The notes under the pieces: model-generated
What the model saw: the letters and a program-made list of their open reading frames with translations, nothing else
The model's database searches: none
What the model was told of the DNA's origin: nothing
Shown: piece after piece, positions 7,870-14,558 of the stretch
Layout: every line of letters starts with the position of its first letter
How positions within the stretch are numbered: the stretch's first letter is position 1
Source: Chloroflexota bacterium
GTDB lineage: Bacteria; Chloroflexota; Dehalococcoidia; Lucifugimonadales; UBA1127
Direction: 5' to 3'
DNA: 33,449 nt
NCBI GenBank assembly: GCA_026713825.1
Contig: JAPONS010000017.1
Span: forward strand, 1-33,449
Program-made: the position numbers and the translations under genes

Positions 7870-8295
7870 TCAGAGAGCGGGGCGGGGCGGAGGCGTGTCG
7901 ATGCCCGGCGTGAACCGCGAGAGCGTGTCGCGCCAGGGGGTTCGAACCAGAATGAAGAGGGCCGGGGCAAGCAACGCCAGCGTGGCCGCCTCGCCCAGCG
8001 AGACAAGGTTGAAGACGCTTGCGCCCGTTATGTCATTGGTGGCGGGCACGATCACCACGCCATCCGCCGAGACGGGCATGCCTGCTGCGTGCCCGTGCTG
8101 CGTCTCGTGGCCGTGGTCGTGCTCGACGGCGACGCCGCCGGGGAAGAGGTGGCCGTGCTGCGGGTGACGCTCGACGGCGTGGTGGTCCATCGCGGGAGCG
8201 AGCGCGGGGAACAGCGCCGCCCACACCACCGCCATGAACAGCGCCGTGAACACGGCGCTCGCGCTGCGGCGCGTGGCAATTCCGGGCAATATCAT
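7870..8295 (-). CDS. His-rich membrane protein
   Basis: 141 residues. A hydrophobic N-terminal segment (14-35) is followed by a His-dense stretch with ten histidines between residues 38 and 69, including DHHA, HPQHGH, HDHGH and TQHGH. A second hydrophobic segment (about 100-120) and a polar tail complete it. Such stretches bind Cu, Ni or Zn; which metal cannot be told. It is the first gene of the minus-strand cluster. The ATG at 8295 precedes the signal-like segment, whereas the ATG at 8364 would put about 23 polar residues in front of it and approach the divergent pyrD start. No family name is recognised. Confidence 0.6.
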   Translation of the reverse strand: MILPGIATRRSASAVFTALFMAVVWAALFPALAPAMDHHAVERHPQHGHLFPGGVAVEHDHGHETQHGHAAGMPVSADGVVIVPATNDITGASVFNLVSLGEAATLALLAPALFILVRTPWRDTLSRFTPGIDTPPPRPAL

Positions 8296-8381
8296 ACCTA
8301 GAGAATAGCTGCGGCCCGTCGCAAGCGTCAACGGCCTTGCCCGCCTTTGGGGCGTATGGAACAATTGAAGGCGAGGTGCGC

Positions 8382-9356
8382 ATGCCCAAGCCTGACATGT
8401 CCGTCAACATCGCCCCTGGCCATGAGTCCGGCCTGCTCCTCCGTGCCCCCGTCATGATCGCCTGCGGCACCTTTGGGCAGGACGGCTACGGCGATGGCAT
8501 GCCCCCCGGCAGCGATTGGCAGACCCTTGGCGCCGTCGTCGCCAAGACCGCCACCGTCCGCGAGCGCCTCGGCAACCCCCGCCCGCGCATCGCCCACGGC
8601 CGCGCGTGGACCATGAACTCCATCGGCCTCGCGAACCCTGGCATCGACACCGTCCTCCGCGACTACGCCCCCAAGTGGACCGCGTGGCAGGTCCCCGTCA
8701 TCCTCAGCATCGCCGGCGAGAGCGTCGACGACTTCCACGCCCTCGCCTCAGCCGTCGACGGCACGCCCGGCGTCGCCGCCATCGAGATCAACGTGAGCTG
8801 CCCCAACGTCGCCGGCGGCCTCGATTTCGCCCAGAGCCCCGAACTCACCGCCGGCGTCGTCCGAGCCGTCGTCGGCGCAACGTCCCTGCCCGTCATCGCC
8901 AAGCTCTCGCCCAACGTCGCCGACATCGTCCCCATCGCCCAGGCCGCCGAGACCGCGGGCGCCCACGCCCTCACCCTCACCAACACCCTCATCGGCATGG
9001 CCCTTGACCGCGATACCGGCGGCTCCGTCCTCGGCGCCGTCACCGGCGGCGTCTCCGGCCCCGCCCTCAAGCCCATAACCCTCGCGATGGTCTACAGGAC
9101 CTACCGCGCCGTCGGCATCCCCATCATCGGCGTCGGCGGCATCGAGTCGACCGATGATGCCCTCGACTACCTCCACGCCGGCGCGGCGGCGGTCCAGGTC
9201 GGCACGGCGAACTTCACCAACCCGCGCGCCCCCGTCGAGGTCCAGTCTGGCCTTGAGCGCCGCCTCGCCCGCCGCAGGCTCGCGTCTGTCTCCGCCCTGA
9301 CCGGCCTCGCCCACCGCGATGCCCCTTCCCCCGCGCAGGCGCCCGTTCAGGCATAG
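8382..9356 (+). CDS. pyrD: Dihydroorotate dehydrogenase, class 1B
   Basis: Oxidises dihydroorotate to orotate, the fourth step of pyrimidine synthesis, using FMN. About 324 residues form a TIM barrel. N137-V-S-C140-P-N contains the catalytic Cys typical of class 1 enzymes (class 2 has Ser). MNSIGLANPG near residue 77 is the FMN/substrate block, and IPIIGVGGIES plus AAAVQVGTA near the end bind the FMN phosphate. Class 1B enzymes usually work with a PyrK electron-transfer subunit, which is not in this window. The ATG at 8382 is preceded by GCGAGGT; an upstream TTG at 8337 is less likely. The C-terminal tail is Ala/Pro-rich. Confidence 0.92.
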   Translation: MPKPDMSVNIAPGHESGLLLRAPVMIACGTFGQDGYGDGMPPGSDWQTLGAVVAKTATVRERLGNPRPRIAHGRAWTMNSIGLANPGIDTVLRDYAPKWTAWQVPVILSIAGESVDDFHALASAVDGTPGVAAIEINVSCPNVAGGLDFAQSPELTAGVVRAVVGATSLPVIAKLSPNVADIVPIAQAAETAGAHALTLTNTLIGMALDRDTGGSVLGAVTGGVSGPALKPITLAMVYRTYRAVGIPIIGVGGIESTDDALDYLHAGAAAVQVGTANFTNPRAPVEVQSGLERRLARRRLASVSALTGLAHRDAPSPAQAPVQA

Positions 9357-9359
9357 CTG

Positions 9360-9388
9360 TTTACACCGCCGTATGCCTGTGCTATAGT
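9360..9388 (+). promoter_or_regulatory. Promoter of the infC-rpmI-rplT operon
   Basis: TTTACA (9360-9365), a 17-bp spacer and TATAGT (9383-9388), each five of six matches to consensus, lie immediately after the pyrD stop. The predicted transcript start is near 9395, leaving a leader of about 25 nt with AAGGAG before the infC start. Confidence 0.75.
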
Positions 9389-9418
9389 CGGAAGGCATTT
9401 CGCAAGGAGTGGTAAAAC

Positions 9419-9988
9419 ATAGCGGGCAGAGACTACCGCATTAACCAACAAATACGAGTCCGGGAAGTCCGGCTGATTGGGGACGCCGGTGAGCAGATCG
9501 GTGTCATCCCAACGCTCGAGGCCATTAACATGGCGCGCGAGCAGGGCCTGGACCTGGTGGAGGTGTCGCCCAACGCGGTCCCTCCCGTCTGCCGCCTCCT
9601 CGATTACGGTCGGTTCCGCTACTCGCAGACCAAGCGGGAGCGGGAGGCGCGAAAGACCCAGAAGACCAACGTCGTCCGGGAAGTGCGCTTCCGGCCCCGC
9701 ATTGCCACGCATGACCGGGCCTCGAAGATCCGCCGCATTCAGGAACTCCTGGGTGACGGCAACAAGGTAAAGGTCAGCGTCCTCTTCCGCGGTCGGGAGA
9801 TCTCCCACCCGGAGCTTGGCGTGACCCTCCTGCGGGGCGTCGCGGAACAGTTGAAGGATGAGGCAAAGCTTGAGGCCCCTCCCCTGATGGAAGGGCGGCG
9901 ATTGAACATCGTGCTGGTGCCCGGTGCGGCGCCGGCGCCGAAGGCCGCTAAGGCGGTCGTGGCGGAGGAGAAGCCCGTTGGCCAGTAA
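9419..9988 (+). CDS. infC: Translation initiation factor IF-3, probable AUA start
   Basis: IF-3 binds the 30S subunit and checks the start codon and initiator tRNA. Both domains are present: the N-domain with RINQQIRVREVRLIG and DLVEVSPNAVPPVCRLLDYG, and the C-domain with VREVRFRPRI, RGREISHPELG and a C-terminal Ala/Lys tail. No ATG, GTG or TTG can supply the conserved N-terminal residues: the first ATG in frame (9530) would delete about 37, and a TAA at 9413 closes the frame upstream. The only well-placed codon is ATA at 9419, nine bases after AAGGAG (9404-9409). Rare start codons (AUU in E. coli) let IF-3 repress its own synthesis, so AUA is plausible here. ATT at 9440 is a weaker alternative. 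Length 189 aa. Confidence 0.88.
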   Translation: MAGRDYRINQQIRVREVRLIGDAGEQIGVIPTLEAINMAREQGLDLVEVSPNAVPPVCRLLDYGRFRYSQTKREREARKTQKTNVVREVRFRPRIATHDRASKIRRIQELLGDGNKVKVSVLFRGREISHPELGVTLLRGVAEQLKDEAKLEAPPLMEGRRLNIVLVPGAAPAPKAAKAVVAEEKPVGQ

Positions 9989-10196
9989 GCAGCCCAAGAA
10001 GTACAAGCTCAAGACCCACAAGGCGTCGGCCTCCCGCATCCACGTGACCGCGGGCGGGCGGATGTTCCACCTCCACGGCCAGCGGAGCCACCTCCGGCGC
10101 AAGAAGAACCAGTCGCTCAAGCAGGGCTACGACCAGAAGGAACCCGTCGCGATGGGTACGGTCAAGCGTCTCCGCAAGCTCCTCCCCTACTCCTAG
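9978..10196 (+). CDS. rpmI: 50S ribosomal protein L35
   Basis: 72 residues, very basic, beginning MASKQPKKYKLKTHKAS with the conserved K-x-K-T-H-K-A-x2-R-I core and RSHLRRKK, and ending RLRKLLPYS. The start is TTG at 9978 with GGAGGAG seven bases upstream, and it overlaps the end of infC by 11 bp, so translation is probably coupled to IF-3. It belongs to the classical infC-rpmI-rplT operon. Confidence 0.92.
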   Translation: MASKQPKKYKLKTHKASASRIHVTAGGRMFHLHGQRSHLRRKKNQSLKQGYDQKEPVAMGTVKRLRKLLPYS

Positions 10197-10203
10197 CGGC
10201 GGC

Positions 10204-10236
10204 GGTGAGCGGTTCGTTGCCCTGAGCGCTCTCACC
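10204..10236 (+). promoter_or_regulatory. Hairpin in the rplT leader
   Basis: GGTGAG (10204-10209) pairs with CTCACC (10231-10236) in the 96-bp gap before rplT, followed by a second GC-rich self-complementary stretch around 10258-10276. Ribosomal protein L20 represses its own operon through leader RNA in other bacteria, so this is a candidate binding site; no known consensus is matched. Confidence 0.3.
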
Positions 10237-10292
10237 AATCGAGCACACAACCAGGCGCCGTGCGCAGCGCGCGGCCACCAAAGAGGTAAGGC

Positions 10293-10658
10293 ATGGCAAG
10301 GGTTAGCAACAGCGTCCCCAAGAAGCGCCGGCACAAGAAGGTCTTGGCGATGGCCAAGGGCCACTACAGCGTGCGGCACCGCCACTACCGGCGCGCCAAG
10401 GAATCCGTCATGCACGCCCTCGCCTACTCCTACGCCCACCGGCGCGAGCGCAAGGGCGACTTCCGTAAGCTCTGGATCCTCCGCATCGGCGCGGCCGCCC
10501 GGGGCCACGGCATCAGCTACAGCCGTCTCATCCACGGCATCAACGCCGCCGGCATCGCCCTAGACCGCAAGGTCCTCGCAGACATGGCCGTCCGCCAACC
10601 CGAGGGCTTTGCCGCCGTAGTGGAGCAAGCCAAGTCCGCACTGCCTGCCAACGCCTAG
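10293..10658 (+). CDS. rplT: 50S ribosomal protein L20
   Basis: 121 residues, normal length. Starts MARVSNSVPKKRRHKK, then AKGHYSVRHRHYRRAKESV, YAHRRERKGDFRKLWI and the globular end GISYSRLIHGIN with ALDRKVLADMAV. It binds 23S rRNA early in 50S assembly and is the usual autoregulator of this operon. AAGAGGT precedes the ATG. A strong intrinsic terminator follows 24 bp after the stop. Confidence 0.96.
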   Translation: MARVSNSVPKKRRHKKVLAMAKGHYSVRHRHYRRAKESVMHALAYSYAHRRERKGDFRKLWILRIGAAARGHGISYSRLIHGINAAGIALDRKVLADMAVRQPEGFAAVVEQAKSALPANA

Positions 10659-10682
10659 CCAGACCAACCGTCAAGAAGCAAT

Positions 10683-10717
10683 AAGAGCAAGGTTGCAACC
10701 TTGCTCTTCCGCTTTTT
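10683..10717 (+). terminator. Intrinsic terminator of the rplT operon
   Basis: AAGAGCAAGG (10683-10692) pairs perfectly with CCTTGCTCTT (10699-10708), the TTGCAA loop is itself palindromic, and a run of five T (10713-10717) follows. This is a textbook rho-independent terminator. Confidence 0.92.
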
Positions 10718-10776
10718 CTGGGGCAAGTGAATCAAATGAGCCGCAATGGGAAAAAGATAGACGATGGAAATTACAG

Positions 10777-11415
10777 GTGAGTAATACCCTCTACTTATTC
10801 CTTGACGAATCAGGTGACTTGGGCTTTGGCCCAAAGGCCTCCCGATTCTTCGCCTTAACTAGCGTTGCAATGTACAGGCCGTTCCAAGGTGGCGCTGCAC
10901 TGGATGACCTCAGATACGATCTTCTTGAGAAGGGTGTGGCTCTGGAGCAATTCCACTGTGCCAACGACAATAGGCACGTCCGCTCACAGGTGTTCGAGGT
11001 CATAGCCGAGAACCTGGGGAACTGGCAGATTGACACCTGTGTCATTGAGAAGCGCAAGACGCACCCTTCGCTGCACCAACACTCCTCTTTCTACACTGCC
11101 ATGTTTGCTGCCTTCCTTAATTCAGTCTCGTGGCCGGACATGGTGCGGGATGCCCACGAGGTGATCATCATCACAGATGCACTGCCAGTACGGGGCAAGC
11201 GCAACGCAGTCCAGAAGGCCCTGCAAGGAGTAATGGCACATACCATGCCCAACACCATCAAGTACAACCTGCTGCACCACCAATCAAGCTCTCACTACGG
11301 GTTGCAGATTGCGGACTATTGTGGATGGGCGGTTTTTCGGAAGTTTGAGTATGGTGACCCAGAGGCGCACAACAAATTGCGCCATGCTGTCAACAGCGAG
11401 ACTCTCATTCCATGA
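10777..11415 (+). CDS. DUF3800 family protein
   Basis: 212 residues from GTG 10777. The N-terminus LYLFLDESGDLGFG carries the DUF3800 hallmark D-E-S-G-D. Further family blocks are FHCANDNRHVR, a central VIEKRKTH strand, IITDALPVRGKRN and the C-terminal QIADYCGWAVFRKFE with its acidic residue. The fold is thought to be RNase H-like, so nuclease activity is possible but not established. DUF3800 genes are often found with mobile or defence genes. This one is alone, has visibly lower GC and less C-ending codon use than its neighbours, and is followed by two structured repeats. No strong ribosome-binding site is seen, so the start is uncertain; the frame is open back to about 10693. Confidence 0.82.
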   Translation: MSNTLYLFLDESGDLGFGPKASRFFALTSVAMYRPFQGGAALDDLRYDLLEKGVALEQFHCANDNRHVRSQVFEVIAENLGNWQIDTCVIEKRKTHPSLHQHSSFYTAMFAAFLNSVSWPDMVRDAHEVIIITDALPVRGKRNAVQKALQGVMAHTMPNTIKYNLLHHQSSSHYGLQIADYCGWAVFRKFEYGDPEAHNKLRHAVNSETLIP

Positions 11416-11430
11416 ACCGGGGGTTTGCGC

Positions 11431-11507
11431 AAAAAACGACCCCCCCGACTACTCCCGTCGCCGGGAGAGGACCCCTTGGGCCCTTGTCATCAGGGGGGAA
11501 CCTTTAG
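11431..11507. repeat. Structured 77-bp repeat, copy 1
   Basis: Begins with A6, then C-GAC-C7 and ACTACTCC, a hairpin CTCCCG-TCGC-CGGGAG, a second stem of about seven pairs with one mismatch, CTTGTCATC, G6 and AACCTTTAG. The C7 and G6 runs can pair and enclose both hairpins. On the minus strand the element ends in a G run followed by T6, like an intrinsic terminator. Confidence 0.8.
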
Positions 11508-11572
11508 CCACCAACCTCATTATAGGGCATCGGGGAAAGTCGTCAACACCACAGCTAAGGTCACGCAAACAC

Positions 11573-11648
11573 AAAAAATGACCCCCCCAACTACTCCATT
11601 GCTGGAGAGTGCCTCCAGGGGCACTTGTCATCGGGGGGGAACCTTTAG
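11573..11648. repeat. Structured 77-bp repeat, copy 2
   Basis: Direct repeat of the element 142 bp to its left. Outer blocks (A6, GAC-C7, ACTACTCC, AGAG, CTTGTCATC, G7-AACCTTTAG) are kept. The first hairpin changes to CTCCA-TTGC-TGGAG and the second to AGTGCCT-CCAG-GGGCACT, both still paired. Paired changes in both stems point to selection on RNA or DNA structure. On the minus strand it is the first such element met after the ctaA-ctaB gene. Confidence 0.8.
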
Positions 11649-11697
11649 AAGCAATATTATTGCCCCTATCCGTTCTCGCCGTGTCTACCCCCACCCG

Positions 11698-13524
11698 CTA
11701 CAACGCCCCGTCCCCCATGATCACCGCAAACAGCAGCGCCAGGTACAGCAGCGAGTACCGGTATATCGGCGCAGCCGCCCGGGGCCCGGTCTGCCGGAAC
11801 AACCGCAGCGCGTACCCGATGAACCCCAGTCCGAGCACACTCGCGCTCACCAGGTACACCAGCCCCAGGCTGTCCGTCGCCAGGTAGAGCAGGATCGTGA
11901 GCATCGTCAGCGCCAGCGTGTACAGCAGGATGTGCCGCCGTGTGCTCTCCTCGCCCGCGACCACCGGCAGCATCGGCACGCCCGCCTCCGCGTAGTCGCG
12001 CCGGATCAGCAGCGCCAGCGCCCAGAAGTGCGGCGGCGTCCAGAAGAAGATGATGGCGAACAGGTAGAACGCAGGCAGCGTCAGCCCGCCCGTCACCGCG
12101 GCCCAGCCCACCAGCGGCGGCACCGCCCCCGCCGCTCCGCCGATGACGATGTTCTGCGTCGTCGTCCGCTTGAGCCACTTGGTATAGACCAGCACGTAGA
12201 AGACGGACCCCGCCATGGCCAGCGACGCCGCCAGCAGGTTCGCGCCCCACAACAGCAGCGCGAACGCCAGCACGTTCAGCGCGAGCCCGAACACCAGCGC
12301 CTGCCGTCCCGACCCCCGCTCGCTCGCGACCGGCCGCGACGCTGTTCGTCCCATCTTTCGATCGATGTCCCTGTCGAGCCAGTGGTTGAGCGCGCTCGCC
12401 CCCCCGGACGCCAGCGCGCCCCCGAGGATTACCGTCGCGATGAGCCCCGCCCCCGGCAGACCCTCCGCCGCCAGCACCATGCCGCCGAACGCCGTCACCA
12501 GCAGCAACGACATCACGCGCGGCTTTGTCAGCGCCACGTAGTCGCCGATGACCGTGCGAAGCGTACCGCCCGGAGCCTCTGTGGCCGCGGAACTCGCCCC
12601 GCCATCACTTGTCGGCGAAGCCGCGGCGCCCTCCTCCGGCGGCATCCGCGCCGCCACGACAGCCATCGCGATCAGGTGCCCCCACAGCGCCGACGCCAGG
12701 CTCAGGTGGACCACCCGCGCCGCCGCCGCGAATTGGAACCACGGGTTGGCCGCCCCCGCCAGCACCTGCGCGACAACCAGCGCCGCCGCGCCTATGCCCA
12801 TGCCCGCCAGAGCCCGCGACCGCCCCTTGAGCCGTCTCGCCTGCAGCGCCGCCACGATGATGTACACCCCGCCCAGGCCCGCGATGGCCCGGTGCGCCAT
12901 GTGCTCCCACTGCAGCCCGAAGTTGGGCAGCCAGTCGCTCGTGCACAGCGGCCACGAGGGGCAGATCGTGCTCGCGCCGCTCCCCACGATGTAGGTGCCC
13001 GACAGCAGGATGACCATCGACACCGTCGCCATTGTGATGACCGTCTTGAAGTACGGGTCCCGCTGCCCGCGCGGCCCCTCCGCCGTCGCCGGGCGCGCAA
13101 TCAGCAACGCCACGATCAGCATCGCGAACAGCGTCTCGGCGGCGAACAGGTGCAGCGTGACTATCGGCGCCGGCAGCTCCGTCAGCACCGTGATGCCGCC
13201 CAGCACCACCTGCACCGCCAGCGCCACAACGGCGACGGCCATGAGCCGCTTCAGCCCCGTCGACTCGCGGTGCCGCGTCCACACCAGCATGGCGCACGCC
13301 GCCACCAGCACGCCGACGACGCTCGCAACAAGCCGGTGGGAGTATTCGATCAGGACGTGGTACTCGAACGGGGGGATGATCTGTCCGTGGCAGAGCGGCC
13401 AGTCGGGGCAGCCGAGTCCCGACTCCGTCGCGCGGACCAGGCCGCCCAGCGTGATGAGGCCAAACGTCACCGCAACTGTGACGGCGAGGAGGACTCGCAA
13501 ACTGACGAAGGATGAAGCGTTCAC
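11698..13524 (-). CDS. ctaA-ctaB: CtaA-CtaB fusion: heme A synthase / protoheme IX farnesyltransferase
   Basis: 608 residues joining two enzymes. The N-terminal half is CtaA/Cox15-like: GGLVRATESGLGCPDWPLC near 30, EYSHRLVAS near 60 and EHMAHRAIAG near 205 supply heme-ligand His residues, with a second CPSWPLC cysteine pair near 188. A Ser/Ala/Gly linker (about 303-325) leads to CtaB/Cox10: LTKPRV, the prenyltransferase block NHWLDRDIDRKMGRT near 380 with its Asp pair, YTKWLKRTT, and FFWTPPHFWALA. Heme B is farnesylated to heme O and then oxidised to heme A for the adjacent oxidase. The order in the protein is opposite to that of the pathway. GTG at 13524 is preceded by GGTGG; a TTG at 13539 is possible. 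The gene is last in the cox operon, 66 bp after coxIV. Confidence 0.93.
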   Translation of the reverse strand: MNASSFVSLRVLLAVTVAVTFGLITLGGLVRATESGLGCPDWPLCHGQIIPPFEYHVLIEYSHRLVASVVGVLVAACAMLVWTRHRESTGLKRLMAVAVVALAVQVVLGGITVLTELPAPIVTLHLFAAETLFAMLIVALLIARPATAEGPRGQRDPYFKTVITMATVSMVILLSGTYIVGSGASTICPSWPLCTSDWLPNFGLQWEHMAHRAIAGLGGVYIIVAALQARRLKGRSRALAGMGIGAAALVVAQVLAGAANPWFQFAAAARVVHLSLASALWGHLIAMAVVAARMPPEEGAAASPTSDGGASSAATEAPGGTLRTVIGDYVALTKPRVMSLLLVTAFGGMVLAAEGLPGAGLIATVILGGALASGGASALNHWLDRDIDRKMGRTASRPVASERGSGRQALVFGLALNVLAFALLLWGANLLAASLAMAGSVFYVLVYTKWLKRTTTQNIVIGGAAGAVPPLVGWAAVTGGLTLPAFYLFAIIFFWTPPHFWALALLIRRDYAEAGVPMLPVVAGEESTRRHILLYTLALTMLTILLYLATDSLGLVYLVSASVLGLGFIGYALRLFRQTGPRAAAPIYRYSLLYLALLFAVIMGDGAL

Positions 13525-13590
13525 GCCGCACCACCGCAACGGTTGCGCAGGAGATGCTCCTTGGTGCGGACGGCGTGCAAGGCTTCTCTG

Positions 13591-13905
13591 CTAAATGATG
13601 ATGCTGAAGAGTAGCAGCAACAGAATCATCAGAAACGTTGCCAGCACCAGTCCAAAGGTGAATAGGACTTTGAAGATCCCGGCGTCGAACTTGAGGTGCA
13701 TATAGAACATGGCCACGTAGTAGAACTTGACCGCTGATAACACAAGGAAGATCCAGAGGAAGTAGTCCTGGAGCGCATCGACGTAGTAGATCAGCACCTC
13801 GAAGATGGTGATGAGCGTCAGGTACGTCGCTATGAGGATGTATTTCGCCGGAGACGGGTGCGCGCTCTCGTGCGGGACCGCTCCGTGTTGCTCTTGCTCT
13901 GCCAT
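13591..13905 (-). CDS. Cytochrome c oxidase subunit IV (prokaryotic type)
   Basis: 104 residues with a short polar N-terminus (EQEQHGAVPHESAHPSP) and three hydrophobic helices (about 22-44, 49-70, 79-103). The middle helix carries KFYYVAMFYMHLKFD, where Y-V-A-x-F-Y-M-H-L-K-F is the conserved block of the COX4_pro family. The subunit helps assemble and stabilise subunits I-III in the membrane. It lies 25 bp after coxC and before the heme A synthase fusion. Confidence 0.88.
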   Translation of the reverse strand: MAEQEQHGAVPHESAHPSPAKYILIATYLTLITIFEVLIYYVDALQDYFLWIFLVLSAVKFYYVAMFYMHLKFDAGIFKVLFTFGLVLATFLMILLLLLFSIII

Positions 13906-13930
13906 GCGCCTCTCCCTGTGGTGCCGGTCT

Positions 13931-14548
13931 CTATGTGGCCGGCGGTTCTAGGCTGCCAATCAGGTATACCACCGTGAAGATGACCACCCAGACTATGTCC
14001 ACAAAGTGCCAGTACAGACCCATCAACTCGACGTCCAGGCTCTTCTCCGCCGGCAGTCCGTGCTTGAATGAGTAGAAGAAGAGCGACATCAGCCAGATGA
14101 CCCCGACGGTCACGTGCGCGCCGTGGAAGCCCGTCAGCGTGAAGAAGCTCGCCCCAAAGACGTTGGTCTTGGGCGTGAGCCCGTGGATCACGAACTCGTA
14201 GAACTCGTACACCTGGAACCCCAGGAACGTCGCGCCCAGGAACGCCGTCGCGAAGATCCAGAACCGCGCCGACACCACGTCGCTGCGCTGCACCGCCGCG
14301 AGCGCCAGCACCATCGCCAGCGAGCTCGTCAGCAGCACGAACGTGCTCGTGCTCGTCACCGGGATGTTCAGGATCTCGTGCGGCTTTGGCCCCACCACGC
14401 TCGCGTCCTTGTACAGCAGGAACGTCGCGATGAGCGCGCCGAAGAAGAGACACTCAGACGCCAGGAACAGCCACATCAGGAGCTTGCGATGGTCAAGCCC
14501 CGTCGTGGTGGCCAGGTGACTCTCGTGTGCCGTGGTGTTTGTTGTCAC
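13931..14548 (-). CDS. coxC: Cytochrome c oxidase subunit III
   Basis: 205 residues, the short five-helix form lacking the first two helices of mitochondrial-type subunit III. Recognisable blocks are WLFLASECLFFGALIATF with the conserved Glu, a central LGATFLGFQVYEFYE with the conserved Glu of the family, LTGFHGAHVTVGVIWL, and GLYWHFVDIVWVVIFTVVYL at the C-terminus. The subunit supports proton uptake and stability of the catalytic core. The start lies 10 bp after the coxA stop. Confidence 0.94.
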   Translation of the reverse strand: MTTNTTAHESHLATTTGLDHRKLLMWLFLASECLFFGALIATFLLYKDASVVGPKPHEILNIPVTSTSTFVLLTSSLAMVLALAAVQRSDVVSARFWIFATAFLGATFLGFQVYEFYEFVIHGLTPKTNVFGASFFTLTGFHGAHVTVGVIWLMSLFFYSFKHGLPAEKSLDVELMGLYWHFVDIVWVVIFTVVYLIGSLEPPAT

Positions 14549-14558
14549 GACTTCCCCT

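Noticed and set aside
9530-9988. infC starting at ATG 9530
   Set aside because: Removes about 37 conserved N-terminal residues and has no ribosome-binding site.
11431-11648. Tandem glycine riboswitch or T-box
   Set aside because: Lacks the conserved cores of either class and is not upstream of a related gene on either strand.
11425-13515. Open frame of 696 codons on the plus strand opposite ctaA-ctaB
   Set aside because: Arg/Pro/Gln-rich low-complexity translation typical of the antisense frame of a GC-rich gene; the minus strand encodes a clear membrane enzyme fusion.
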